Below, one piece after another: positions 34,475-42,521 of a stretch of DNA of 42,521 nt. Below the pieces are notes generated by a model. The model did no database searches. It was not told where the DNA came from and worked only from the letters and a program-made list of their open reading frames with translations. How positions within the stretch are numbered: position 1 is the stretch's first letter; each line of letters begins with the position of its first letter. The stretch spans positions 1 through 42,521 of the forward strand of contig NZ_LQQP01000003.1 in the NCBI RefSeq assembly GCF_001619615.1. The letters are read 5' to 3'. A program made the position numbers and the translations under genes. Origin of the DNA: Microbacterium sp. T32 (GTDB lineage Bacteria; Actinomycetota; Actinomycetes; Actinomycetales; Microbacteriaceae).

Positions 34475-35926
34475 TCAGCCGAGCAGCGACTCGACGGGGC
34501 CGCGCGCGAAGAAGACGACGAAGCCGGCGGCGACGATCCAGAGCAGCGGGCTCACGCGGCGGGCGCGGCCGGACATTGCCTGGATGACGACCCAGCTGAC
34601 GAAGCCGGCGCCGATGCCGTTGGCGATCGAGTAGGTCAGCGGCATGACCGTCACCGTGAGGAACACAGGGATCAGCACGGACAGGTCGCCGAGGTCGAGG
34701 TGTCGGATCTGCCCCATCATCAGGGCACCGACGATCACCAGCGCGGCGGCGGCGATCTCACTGGGCACGATGCTCGTCAGCGGCGTGAAGAACATCGCGA
34801 GGAGGAACAGGCCTCCGGTGACGACGTTCGCGAGGCCCGTGCGGGCGCCCTCGCCGATGCCGGAGCCCGACTCGATGAACACCGTGTTGGACGACGCGGA
34901 GGTCGTGCCACCGGCGACCGCGCCGATGCCCTCGATGATCAGGGCCGAGCGCAGGCGCGGGAACGTGCCGTCCGGGGCGGCGAGGCCCGCCTCGCGGGAG
35001 AGGCCAGTCATGGTGCCCATAGCGTCGAAGAAGTTCGTGAAGACCAGCGTGAACACGAGCATGAGCGCCGCGAGCACGCCGATGCGCCCGAACGAGCCGA
35101 ACAGGTCGACCTGGCCGACGAGAGACAGGTCGGGGAGACCGACCCACTGCGTCGGGAGGGTCGGGACGCTGAGGCTCCAGCCGCCGGGGTTGTCGGTCGA
35201 ACGCGCGCCGAGCTTGGCGATCGCCTCGACGATCACCGCGATCACGGTGCCGGTGAGCAGGCCGATCAGCAGCGCTGCCTTGACCTTCCGCACCATCAGC
35301 ACGGCGGTGATGAGGAGGGTGAGGACGAACAGGGCGGTGGGGATGGTGGCGATCGAGCCCTGCACGCCGAGGCCGACCGGCGGTGACGACAGGCCCGTCG
35401 AGGTCACCAGGCCGCTGTCGACGAAGCCGATGAACGCGATGAACAGGCCGATGCCGACCGTGATCGCGGTCTTCAGCGCGAGCGGCACCGCCTCGAAGAT
35501 CATGCGGCGCAGGCCCGTGACGGCGAGCAGCACGATGATGAGGCCGTTGATGACGACGAGGCCCATGGCCTCGGGCCACGTGACGCCGCCGACGATGCCG
35601 ACGGCGAGGAACGAGTTGATGCCCAGGCCCGCGGCGAACGCGAACGGCAGGCGGGTGACGAGGCCGAACAGCATCGTCATCACACCGGCGGTGAGTGCGG
35701 TGACCGCCGCGACCTGCGGGAAGCCGAGGGCGTTGCCGGCCACGTCGGGCGTGCCCGACAGGATGATCGGGTTCAGGATGACGATGTAGGCCATCGTCAC
35801 GAACGTGACGACGCCACCGCGCACCTCGGCGCCGACGGAGGATCCGCGAGCGGTGATCTCGAAGAAGCGGTCGAGCGCGTTCTTCGGGGCGGGGGCAGCA
35901 GCGGTCTCGGGAGCGGAGGTGCTCAT
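34475..35926 (-). CDS. NCS2-family purine permease (AzgA/PbuG type)
   Basis: A 483-residue, 12-14-helix transporter. [20 protein letters not shown] and [18 protein letters not shown] are the family opening; [14 protein letters not shown] and the later [20 protein letters not shown] are the substrate-site blocks of the adenine/guanine/hypoxanthine group. It imports purine bases with protons. Nearby purN and purH make purines de novo, a sensible pairing. It is convergent with sucCD. No purine riboswitch was recognised in the 63-bp divergent gap. Confidence 0.9.
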   Translation of the reverse strand: MSTSAPETAAAPAPKNALDRFFEITARGSSVGAEVRGGVVTFVTMAYIVILNPIILSGTPDVAGNALGFPQVAAVTALTAGVMTMLFGLVTRLPFAFAAGLGINSFLAVGIVGGVTWPEAMGLVVINGLIIVLLAVTGLRRMIFEAVPLALKTAITVGIGLFIAFIGFVDSGLVTSTGLSSPPVGLGVQGSIATIPTALFVLTLLITAVLMVRKVKAALLIGLLTGTVIAVIVEAIAKLGARSTDNPGGWSLSVPTLPTQWVGLPDLSLVGQVDLFGSFGRIGVLAALMLVFTLVFTNFFDAMGTMTGLSREAGLAAPDGTFPRLRSALIIEGIGAVAGGTTSASSNTVFIESGSGIGEGARTGLANVVTGGLFLLAMFFTPLTSIVPSEIAAAALVIVGALMMGQIRHLDLGDLSVLIPVFLTVTVMPLTYSIANGIGAGFVSWVVIQAMSGRARRVSPLLWIVAAGFVVFFARGPVESLLG

Positions 35927-35989
35927 GGGGCTCCAGGAATGGGGGAGGGGACGGGGCCGGAGGCGGAGGAACGGGCATATCGTGGGGTC

Positions 35990-36427
35990 ATGCCGCTCTC
36001 AGGACAGTATCTGCCCAGCACCAGCGAATGGGCCCGTTCGCAGGCCGAGACCTTCGAAGCCACGGGGGGTCGGGAAGGCGCGGAACTGCGGGGCGTTCCC
36101 ATCATCGTCCTCACCACGGTCGGCGCCAAAACCGGCGGTCTGCGCAAGACGGCCCTCATGCGCGTCGAGCACGACGGTCGGTACTTGGTCGTGGCATCCA
36201 AGGGTGGCGCTCCCGAGCACCCCGCATGGTTCTACAACATCGTGAAGAACCCGCGGGTCGAGCTGCAGGACGGCGACGTCAAGCGCGAATACGACGCGCA
36301 CCAGGCCGAGGGCACCGAGCGCGACGAGTGGTGGGCCCGCGCCGTCGCGGTCTGGCCCGACTACGCCGAGTACCAGAAGAAGACCGAGCGCCGCATCGAG
36401 ATCTTCGTCCTGGAGCCGGTGGCGTAA
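35990..36427 (+). CDS. Ddn-like F420(H2)-type nitroreductase/oxidoreductase
   Basis: A 145-residue split-beta-barrel protein of the deazaflavin-dependent nitroreductase family. [40 protein letters not shown] and [11 protein letters not shown] are the conserved blocks that hold the F420 phosphate and ring. It probably reduces quinones or nitro compounds using F420H2. The start is set at ATG 35990 where homology begins; an in-frame ATG at 35939 adds a non-conserved stretch. Confidence 0.88.
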   Translation: MPLSGQYLPSTSEWARSQAETFEATGGREGAELRGVPIIVLTTVGAKTGGLRKTALMRVEHDGRYLVVASKGGAPEHPAWFYNIVKNPRVELQDGDVKREYDAHQAEGTERDEWWARAVAVWPDYAEYQKKTERRIEIFVLEPVA

Positions 36428-36433
36428 CTGCTC

Positions 36434-36496
36434 GCGTGAGGGGTCAGTTTCTGTCGCCACCAAGCGTCCGAAGCGACAGAAATTGACCCCTCACGC
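36434..36496. repeat. Long intergenic hairpin 2
   Basis: 24-bp arms (36434-36457 and 36473-36496) pair throughout, with a single G-T wobble, around a 15-nt loop. Left arm ends are GCGTGAG and TGTCGC. It starts 7 bp after the Ddn-like gene, so it may act as its terminator. Arm ends match those of hairpin 4. Confidence 0.75.
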
Positions 36497-36575
36497 GGCG
36501 ACGGGGCGGGGATGGGGCACCCCCGCCGCGCCTGAGCGGGCGGAGAGGGTTGCGCGGGTAGGGTCGCAGACGCTC

Positions 36576-38045
36576 ATGCATCGTCTCCTCGTCGCCCTTC
36601 TCGCCGCCCTCGACGCGCTCCTGGCCGCCGCGGTCGGCATCGCCGTCGTGCTCGCCCCGCTCACCCTCATGTGGGTGGTCGCCCTCGGGAACGCCGATTG
36701 GTCCGCGCTCTGGCCGTCCGCCGCGGCCGTGTGGCATCTCGGCCACCTCGTCCCGATCACCGTGACGCTGCCGGACGCCTACCTCGCGGCCACGGGCGTC
36801 GACCCGTCGCTCGCAACGTTCACGCTGTCGCTCGCTCCGCTCGCATTCGCCGGATTCACCGGGTTGTTCGCCGCCCGCTCCGGCATCCGCGCCGCCGAGG
36901 CCGGCGCCGCGCTCACCGGATGGCTGTCCGGTTCGCTCGTCTTCGCCGCGATCGCGGCCGCGGTCGCCTTCACGGCCGAGGCTCCGCTGGTGTCGTTCCA
37001 GACGTGGCAGGCGATCCTCTTCCCGGCGCTGATCTTCGCGGTCCCGTCGCTGATCGGCGCCTTCGTGGGCGCCTGGGGCGTCGGCGACGAGGGGCTCGTC
37101 GACCGCCTCCGCGCCGCGCGGGATCGGATGCCGGCGGCCTGGGCGCCCGTCCCCTCCCTCGTGCTGCGCGGCGTCGCGCTCACGACCCTCGGCCTCCTCG
37201 CCGTGGGCGGTCTCGTCGTGGTCGCGGGCCTCCTCGCGCGCGGGACGCAGATCATCACGCTCTTCCAAGCCAGCAACGTCGACGCGATCGGCGCCACGGT
37301 CCTCGCCCTCGGGCAGCTCGTCTACCTCCCGACGCTCGTGCTGTGGGCCGTGGCGTTCGCGGCGGGCCCCGGCTTCGCGCTCGGCACCGACGCCGCGGTC
37401 ACGCCCGCCGCCACGCAGGTCGGTGCGGTTCCCGGCATCCCGATCCTGGGCATCATCCCCGACACGTCCTCGTCGTGGCTCCTGCTGCTCGCCCTGCTGC
37501 CCGTCGCCGTTGGCGCGCTGACCGGGTGGATCCTCCGATCCTGGATGCCAGACCCTGCCGGACACGAGCCGGTGGCGCCGCGGCTCACCCTGGCCGTCGC
37601 GGTCGCCGCCCTCACGGGCGGGGTCGGGGCGTTGATCGCGGTGTTCGCGAGCGGTGCGATCGGCCCCGGCCGGCTCACCGAGACCGGGCCACAACCCGGC
37701 CCCCTCGCCCTCGCGCTCGGACTCGAGGTCCTCGTGGGCCTCGCGATCCTGCTGCTCTCTCCACGCGTGCCCGGTGGACGTCGCCCGGTGCGGGACGAGG
37801 CTCCCCGTCCGGCGCGCGCGGAATCTCCCCGCGAGCGGGAGACGGTTCCGGCGTTCCGCGACCGTCCGGCCGAGGTGCTGTTCGCGCCGGCTCCTGTCGC
37901 CGAACCCCCGCGCGCGGATGCAGCGCCCGTCGGCCTCGACACCGACGCCGACGTCCAGGCGCGGATCCGCGACGCCTGGGCGCGCATCGAGGGAGCGGAC
38001 GGCTCCGACCCGACCGATGGCCGCGGCGCGCGCCCCGTAGACTGA
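36576..38045 (+). CDS. DUF6350 membrane protein (PerM-like)
   Basis: 489 residues with about ten hydrophobic helices (residues 1-425) and a hydrophilic Pro/Arg/Ala-rich C-terminal tail. Its position between sucCD and purN-purH is conserved in actinobacteria. The mycobacterial gene in this place (PerM) supports cell division and persistence. Function here rests on synteny and topology. The start is ATG 36576, with a TAGGGT -10-like box at 36559-36564, suggesting a very short or absent leader. An upstream in-frame ATG at 36483 would overlap the hairpin and adds a non-hydrophobic stretch, so it is rejected. Confidence 0.85.
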   Translation: MHRLLVALLAALDALLAAAVGIAVVLAPLTLMWVVALGNADWSALWPSAAAVWHLGHLVPITVTLPDAYLAATGVDPSLATFTLSLAPLAFAGFTGLFAARSGIRAAEAGAALTGWLSGSLVFAAIAAAVAFTAEAPLVSFQTWQAILFPALIFAVPSLIGAFVGAWGVGDEGLVDRLRAARDRMPAAWAPVPSLVLRGVALTTLGLLAVGGLVVVAGLLARGTQIITLFQASNVDAIGATVLALGQLVYLPTLVLWAVAFAAGPGFALGTDAAVTPAATQVGAVPGIPILGIIPDTSSSWLLLLALLPVAVGALTGWILRSWMPDPAGHEPVAPRLTLAVAVAALTGGVGALIAVFASGAIGPGRLTETGPQPGPLALALGLEVLVGLAILLLSPRVPGGRRPVRDEAPRPARAESPRERETVPAFRDRPAEVLFAPAPVAEPPRADAAPVGLDTDADVQARIRDAWARIEGADGSDPTDGRGARPVD

Positions 38046-38050
38046 CCCCC

Positions 38051-38650
38051 GTGCTCACGGTCGCCGTCCTCATCTCCGGCACCGGCTCCAACCTCCGCGC
38101 CCTGCTCGAGGCGGCTGCCGCCCCCGACTTCCCGGCGCGCGTGATCGCGGTCGGTGCCGATCGCGAAGCCGACGGCTTCGCCCACGCCGAGCACTTCGGC
38201 ATCCCGACCTTCCTCGTGCCCTTCGACGCGTTCGAGACGCGCGAGGAGTGGGGCGCGGAACTCGGCGCGCAGCTGCGCGTCTGGCAGCCCGACCTCGTCG
38301 TCCTGAGCGGGCTGATGCGCCTGCTGCCGGCCGAGCTCGTCGCCGAATGGGAGCCGCGCATCATCAATACGCACCCCGCGTACCTGCCCGAGTTCCCGGG
38401 CGCGCACGGGGTCCGCGACGCCCTGCGCGCCGGCGTCGAGCAGACCGGCGCGAGCGTCATCGTCGTCGACTCCGGCGTCGACACGGGGCCGATCCTCGCG
38501 CAGGAGCGCATCCCCGTCCTCCCCGGCGACGACGAAGAAGCGCTGCACGAGCGCATCAAGCCCGTCGAGCGACGTCTGCTCATCGACGTCGTTCGCCGCA
38601 TCGCCGAGGGCGACCTCGACCTGGATGCCACGGCATCCCGCCACCCCTGA
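38051..38650 (+). CDS. purN: Phosphoribosylglycinamide formyltransferase
   Basis: 199 residues, standard for PurN, which transfers formyl from 10-formyl-THF to GAR in purine synthesis. [17 protein letters not shown] binds phosphate. [20 protein letters not shown] and [14 protein letters not shown] hold the catalytic Asn, His and Asp. GTG 38051 follows the DUF6350 stop by 5 bp. The last codons include GGATGCC-AC-GGCATCC. purH follows 56 bp later. Confidence 0.94.
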   Translation: MLTVAVLISGTGSNLRALLEAAAAPDFPARVIAVGADREADGFAHAEHFGIPTFLVPFDAFETREEWGAELGAQLRVWQPDLVVLSGLMRLLPAELVAEWEPRIINTHPAYLPEFPGAHGVRDALRAGVEQTGASVIVVDSGVDTGPILAQERIPVLPGDDEEALHERIKPVERRLLIDVVRRIAEGDLDLDATASRHP

Positions 38651-38706
38651 ACCCCCGCGGGCGGTCGCCCGCGTTCCGCACCCCACGAGACACAGGAGCC
38701 GCAGCC

Positions 38707-40317
38707 ATGGCCGGACCCCGCCACGACCCCGCCGACTACCGTCCCCGTGACGTCGTCCCCATCCGCCGCGCACTGGTGTCGGTGAGCGACAAGACCGGCC
38801 TGCTGGAGTTCGCCCAGGCGCTCGCCGCGGCCGGCGTCGAGATCGTGTCGACCGGCGGATCCGCGACGCTGCTGCGCGACGCCGGGCTCGCCGTCACCGA
38901 CGTCTCGGCCATCACCGGCTTCCCCGAGTCGCTCGACGGACGCGTGAAGACGCTGCACCCGAACGTGCACGCGGGCCTCCTCGCCGACCTGCGCCTCGCC
39001 AGCCACGAGACGCAGCTCGACGAGCTCGGCATCCTGCCCTTCGAACTCGTGGTCGTGAACCTCTACCCGTTCGTCGAGACCGTGGCATCCGGAGCGGAGG
39101 GCGATGACGTCGTGGAGCAGATCGACATCGGCGGCCCCGCCATGGTGCGCGCGTCCGCGAAGAACCACGCGAACGTCGCGATCGTCGTCTCGCCCGAGTC
39201 CTACCCCGCGATCGTCGAGTCGCTGCAGCGCGACGGCGGCACGTCGCTCGTGCAGCGCCGCGAGCTCGCCGCGCGCGCCTTCTCGCACACCGCCGCCTAC
39301 GACACCGCGGTGTCGACGTGGTTCGCCGAGGGCACGCTCGGCGACGACATCGACCTTCCCGCGCACCTCACGATCCAGGCGGAGCGCCTGTCGACCCTGC
39401 GATACGGCGAGAACTCGCACCAGCGCGCCGCGATCTACACGCGCGTCGGCGGGCACGGCATCGCGCAGGCGACGCAGCTGCAGGGCAAGGAGATGTCGTA
39501 CAACAACTACGTCGACGCCGACGCCGCGCTGCGCGCCGCGTTCGACATGGTGAAGCCCGCCGTCGCGATCATCAAGCACGCGAACCCGTGCGGCATCGCG
39601 GTCGCCGCCCCGAACGCGCTCGACCCGATCGCCTCGGCGCACCTGCGCGCGCACGAGTGCGACCCGGTCTCGGCGTTCGGCGGCGTCATCGCCGCCAACC
39701 GCACCGTGACGCTGAAGATGGCGGAGAACCTCCGCGACATCTTCACCGAAGTCATCATCGCGCCCGACTTCGAGCCCGAGGCCCTCGAGGTCTTCAAGCT
39801 CAAGAAGAACCTGCGCGTGCTGCAGCTCCCCGCCGACTGGCGCCAGGAGCCCATGGACGTGCGCCTCGTGTCCGGCGGACTCCTGCTGCAGGATGCCGAC
39901 CGCTTCCCCGCCGACATCGAGTCGGTCGCGAAGGACTGGGAGCTCGTCTCGGGCGAGCGCCCCGCCGACGAGGACATGACGAACCTCATCTTCGCCTGGA
40001 AGGCGTGCCGCGCCGTGAAGTCCAACGCCATCGTGCTCGCCAAGGGCTCGGCGACGGTCGGCATCGGCATGGGCCAGGTCAACCGCGTCGACTCGTGCCG
40101 CCTCGCGGTCGAGCGCGCGGGTGATCGCGCCGCCGGGTCGATCGCGGCATCCGACGCCTTCTTCCCCTTCGCCGACGGCCCGCAGGTGCTGATCGACGCC
40201 GGGATCTCGGCGATCATCCAGCCCGGCGGTTCGGTGCGGGATGCCGAGGTCATCGACGCCGCGCGTGCCGCCGGCGTCACGATGTTCTTCACCGGCGAGC
40301 GTCACTTCTTCCACTGA
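38707..40317 (+). CDS. purH: Bifunctional AICAR formyltransferase / IMP cyclohydrolase
   Basis: 536 residues, full length. The N-terminal MGS-fold cyclohydrolase begins [20 protein letters not shown] and contains [15 protein letters not shown]. The transformylase has [31 protein letters not shown] and the catalytic [14 protein letters not shown] near residue 290. It makes the last two steps to IMP. ATG 38707 has AGGAG upstream. A UUCG-capped hairpin follows. Confidence 0.96.
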   Translation: MAGPRHDPADYRPRDVVPIRRALVSVSDKTGLLEFAQALAAAGVEIVSTGGSATLLRDAGLAVTDVSAITGFPESLDGRVKTLHPNVHAGLLADLRLASHETQLDELGILPFELVVVNLYPFVETVASGAEGDDVVEQIDIGGPAMVRASAKNHANVAIVVSPESYPAIVESLQRDGGTSLVQRRELAARAFSHTAAYDTAVSTWFAEGTLGDDIDLPAHLTIQAERLSTLRYGENSHQRAAIYTRVGGHGIAQATQLQGKEMSYNNYVDADAALRAAFDMVKPAVAIIKHANPCGIAVAAPNALDPIASAHLRAHECDPVSAFGGVIAANRTVTLKMAENLRDIFTEVIIAPDFEPEALEVFKLKKNLRVLQLPADWRQEPMDVRLVSGGLLLQDADRFPADIESVAKDWELVSGERPADEDMTNLIFAWKACRAVKSNAIVLAKGSATVGIGMGQVNRVDSCRLAVERAGDRAAGSIAASDAFFPFADGPQVLIDAGISAIIQPGGSVRDAEVIDAARAAGVTMFFTGERHFFH

Positions 40318-40332
40318 CGCGCGGTCGTCCCG

Positions 40333-40362
40333 CCGCCCCCGCGACTTCGGTTGCGGGGGCGG
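40333..40362 (+). terminator. Hairpin terminator after purH
   Basis: 13-bp arms (40333-40345, 40350-40362; one G-T pair) close a TTCG tetraloop, which is the very stable UUCG in RNA. It starts 16 bp after the purH stop. There is no T-run, as is common for terminators in high-GC actinobacteria. Confidence 0.7.
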
Positions 40363-40390
40363 TGGCGTTCGTGCGGACGGTGGGTGCTGC

Positions 40391-40455
40391 CATAAACGCT
40401 CGCCGTCGGCAGAAACGCCCTGTCCGCGCGTTTCTGCGGCTGGGCAGCGTTTATG
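40391..40455. repeat. Long intergenic hairpin 3 (two-tier)
   Basis: An outer stem CATAAACGCT (40391-40400 with 40446-40455) and an inner stem GCAGAAACGC (40409-40418 with 40428-40437) are separated by an imperfect internal loop and closed by 9 nt. It lies between convergent purH and the DUF1697 gene. Confidence 0.7.
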
Positions 40456-40554
40456 CGGCTCATCTCGTGCACCGCGCACCGCTGGGCGCCGACGCGGCGG
40501 CGCCGTCCGCCGTCGCCGCGCTGGGCACCGACGACCCGGCGGTCGAGCGGCGCG

Positions 40555-41070
40555 TCAGGCGCTCAGGTCGAGGAGCTTCGCGATCGTGTTCGCGTTGCGG
40601 GCCGTGCCCGTGACGCCGAGGCGTTTCTCGAACCAGCCGGCCTGCAGTTTCGATCCGCCGATCCCGTCGGGATACCGCACGAACACCTCGCGACCGTCGA
40701 GCACGGCCTCTTCCGGGATGCCATCGGGCACCTCCAACGCGACGGTGGGCGCGGCGTCGAGGAACACCGTCTGCACCCACCGCCCCTCGGCGGCGTCGGC
40801 GAACGGGTTGCGGGCGTGGGTATCGGCGAGCTCGGCGTGCGAGCGCACGATGACCGGAAGGTCGTGGCCGAACGCGGCGCGCACGGCATCCCGGATCGTC
40901 CCTGCGATCTCGTCGGGGGAGCGGCCGCCGTCGTCGAGCACGACGTTCCCGGCCACCTGCAGCGTCACGACCTCACCGAGACCCGCGGATGCCAACACCT
41001 CTCGCAGCAGGGGCATCTTCAGGGCCGTGGGGCCACCGACGCCGCGGATGAGCGCGATCGTCTTCGGCAT
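40555..41070 (-). CDS. DUF1697 family protein
   Basis: 171 residues matching DUF1697 throughout: IALIRGVGGPTALKMPLLRE, LASAGLGEVVTLQVAGNVVL, then VFLDAAPTVALEV and a C-terminal SKLQAGWFEKRLGVTGTARN ahead of ANTIAKLL. The family is widespread and has no settled function. ATG 41070 has AGGGAGAA upstream. It is flanked by two long hairpins. Confidence 0.88.
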   Translation of the reverse strand: MPKTIALIRGVGGPTALKMPLLREVLASAGLGEVVTLQVAGNVVLDDGGRSPDEIAGTIRDAVRAAFGHDLPVIVRSHAELADTHARNPFADAAEGRWVQTVFLDAAPTVALEVPDGIPEEAVLDGREVFVRYPDGIGGSKLQAGWFEKRLGVTGTARNANTIAKLLDLSA

Positions 41071-41089
41071 CCGGTTCTCCCTTTCCCGT

Positions 41090-41153
41090 GCGTGAGTCGC
41101 CAGGAATTGTCGCCGCGACGTGCACGGAAGCGACGAATCTCGGCGACTCACGC
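41090..41153. repeat. Long intergenic hairpin 4
   Basis: The outer 12-bp stem GCGTGAGTCGCC (41090-41101 with 41142-41153) and inner 5-bp stem GTCGC/GCGAC are separated by an internal loop, with a 16-nt apical loop. Left arm begins GCGTGAG and ends TGTCGC, as in hairpin 2. It lies just downstream of the following flavoprotein gene. Confidence 0.65.
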
Positions 41154-41165
41154 GAATCGCGAGGC

Positions 41166-42521
41166 TCAGGCGGAGTCGCGGCCGAGCGTCTCGAGGAGGC
41201 GCAGCCAGACCTCGCTGACCGTGGGGTACGACGGCACCGCGTGCCACAGCCGCTTCACCGGCACCTCCCCGACGATCGCGATCGTCGCGGAGTGCAGCAG
41301 CTCGGCGATCTCGGGGCCGACGAATGTCGCTCCGACGAGAACCCCGCGGTCGAGGTCGACGATCGCGCGGGCCTGGCCGACGTACGCGTCGGACTGCTCG
41401 CTGGACCCCGCGACGTGCGCCAGGTCGTAGTCGAGCACTTGGACGTTGAGGCCGCGCTCCTCGGCCTTCTTCGCGGTGAGGCCGACGGATGCGACCTCGG
41501 GGTCGGTGAACGTGACCTGGGGAACGGCGTCGTGGTCGGCGGTCGCGACGTGGGCTCCCCACGGGCTGTCGTCGACCTCGCCGCCTCGCGCGCGTGCGGC
41601 GATCACGTCGCCCGCCGCCCGGGCCTGGTACTTGCCCTGGTGCGTGAGGAGTGCGCGGTGGTTCACGTCGCCGACGGCGTACAGCCAGTCGAAACCGCGC
41701 ACGAGGAGCGTGTCGTCGACGTCGAGCCATGAACCCTCCTCGAGGCCGACGGTCTCGAGACCGAGGTCGGTGGTCCGCGGAACACGGCCGGTCGCCACGA
41801 GCACCTCGTCGGCGGTCACCGTGGTGCCGTCGGACAGTTCGAGCACGCGGCGCCCGTCGTCGTCGCGGCGGGCGGCCGTGGCATCCACTCCCGTCTTCAC
41901 CGTGACGCCGCGCGAGCGGAGGGAATCCGCGACCAGTTCGCCGGCGAACGGCTCGGTGCCGCCCAGCAACCCCGAACGCGCGATGATCGTGACCTCGGCG
42001 CCGAGGCTCGCGAACGCGGTCGCCATCTCGGCGCCGACGACGCCGCCGCCGAGGATCGCGAGCGAGCCCGGGATGGTCTGCACCGCGGTCGCCTCGCGGC
42101 TCGTCCACGGCTCGATGTCGGTCAGGCCCGGGATGTCGGGGAGCAGCGCCGCCGACCCCGTGCACACCGCGACCGCGTGGCGGGCGACCAGGTCGGTCGT
42201 CGTGCCGTCGTCGGCGGTGACCTGCACCGTCTTCTCGCCGGTGAGGCGACCGTGGCCTCGGACGAGCTCGATGCCCGCGCCCTCGAGCCACGACACCTGA
42301 CCGGCGTCGTTCCAGTTGCTGGTCATGGAGTCGCGGCGACGGAGGACCGCGGCGATGTCGAGGTCGCCGGTCACGGCCTGCTTCGCGCCGTCGACGTCGC
42401 GGGCCGCGCGGAGGGCGGCGCCGCTGCGCAGCAGCGCCTTCGACGGCATGCACGCCCAGTACGAGCACTCGCCGCCGACCAGCTCGGATTCGACGATCAC
42501 GGCGGTGAGACCCGCCTGCAC
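41166..42521 (-). CDS. Dihydrolipoamide-dehydrogenase-like FAD oxidoreductase (5' end outside window)
   Basis: 451 visible residues of a class I pyridine-nucleotide disulfide oxidoreductase. The redox pair is GGECSYWACMPSKALL, with CxxxxC spacing. The NAD(P) site is ILGGGVVGAEMATAFASLGA, the FAD block WLYAVGDVNHRALLTHQGKY, and the C-terminal catalytic His region HAVPSYPTVSEVWLRLLE. SYW in the redox motif is unlike the usual LN-VG of E3 or mercuric reductase, so the substrate is uncertain. The FAD GxGxxG at the very N-terminus lies outside the window. Confidence 0.88.
   Translation of the reverse strand: MQAGLTAVIVESELVGGECSYWACMPSKALLRSGAALRAARDVDGAKQAVTGDLDIAAVLRRRDSMTSNWNDAGQVSWLEGAGIELVRGHGRLTGEKTVQVTADDGTTTDLVARHAVAVCTGSAALLPDIPGLTDIEPWTSREATAVQTIPGSLAILGGGVVGAEMATAFASLGAEVTIIARSGLLGGTEPFAGELVADSLRSRGVTVKTGVDATAARRDDDGRRVLELSDGTTVTADEVLVATGRVPRTTDLGLETVGLEEGSWLDVDDTLLVRGFDWLYAVGDVNHRALLTHQGKYQARAAGDVIAARARGGEVDDSPWGAHVATADHDAVPQVTFTDPEVASVGLTAKKAEERGLNVQVLDYDLAHVAGSSEQSDAYVGQARAIVDLDRGVLVGATFVGPEIAELLHSATIAIVGEVPVKRLWHAVPSYPTVSEVWLRLLETLGRDSA

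Noticed and set aside
35927..35989. Possible purine riboswitch between the permease and the Ddn-like gene
   Set aside because: Only 63 bp, with no recognisable aptamer core or expression platform.
38672..38706. Possible leader or riboswitch before purH
   Set aside because: The 56-bp purN-purH gap is too short and shows no conserved riboswitch elements beyond a normal ribosome site.

Overview
The window is high-GC DNA from an actinobacterium, most likely Microbacteriaceae (Microbacterium-like). This is inferred from strong G/C at third codon positions, many GTG starts, ATGA/GTGA stop-start overlaps, the actinobacterial order sucCD / DUF6350 (PerM-like) / purN / purH at the right end, and the recurring heptamer GGATGCC/GGCATCC. 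No rRNA, tRNA, CRISPR array or transposase was recognised.

Left region (1-10.6 kb): a nitrate-assimilation locus interrupted by accessory DNA. A broken narK-type transporter (863-17, minus) is followed by an AT-richer island. The island holds a Ser/Thr-kinase-like domain fused to a SAMHD1-type HD dNTPase-like domain (1201-3957) and a DUF262/HNH protein of the GmrSD/SspE type (6177-4600, minus). Between them lies a scar: a decayed, internally deleted copy of the junction between a DUF1653 gene and a nitrate reductase. The intact versions follow at 6762-9595. The reductase is translationally coupled to a small helical protein and an HPP-family membrane protein, a family with known nitrite transporters. 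The kinase-HD and DUF262 genes are the best candidates here for an undescribed anti-phage module, but this is inference only.

Middle region 1 (10.6-17.2 kb): housekeeping and stress genes (NAD(P)H-hydrate dehydratase, histidine phosphatase, a divergent MarR / NmrA-like pair around a perfect operator palindrome, nucleoside deaminase, ABM-domain protein, and a thioredoxin-reductase-like flavoprotein lacking CxxC). A HTH/PIN toxin-antitoxin pair follows. It is preceded by a decayed, internally deleted copy of the 3' end of the pyruvyl-transferase gene found intact 1.8 kb downstream. Both accessory modules therefore sit beside truncated direct duplicates of a neighbouring native gene.

Middle region 2 (17.25-32.0 kb): a divergent surface-glycan and signalling cluster. 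Leftward run: hybrid histidine kinase (HisKA-HATPase-REC-HPt, interrupted by a one-base frameshift), a 1104-residue membrane protein, polysaccharide pyruvyl transferase and a RidA-like protein, all overlapping. Rightward run: GT4, flippase, GT2, STAS, SpoIIE phosphatase, anti-sigma-type kinase, second STAS, lone receiver domain and endonuclease/exonuclease/phosphatase protein, with nearly every junction a 4-bp overlap. The layout suggests a phosphorelay feeding a partner-switching cascade that controls synthesis or export of a pyruvylated surface glycan.

Right region (32.0-42.5 kb): sucCD with an operator-like 24-bp palindrome upstream, a purine permease, an F420-type (Ddn-like) oxidoreductase, a DUF6350 membrane protein, purN, purH, a DUF1697 protein, and a dihydrolipoamide-dehydrogenase-like flavoprotein cut by the window edge. 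Four long intergenic hairpins punctuate this part, and two of them share arm-end sequences.
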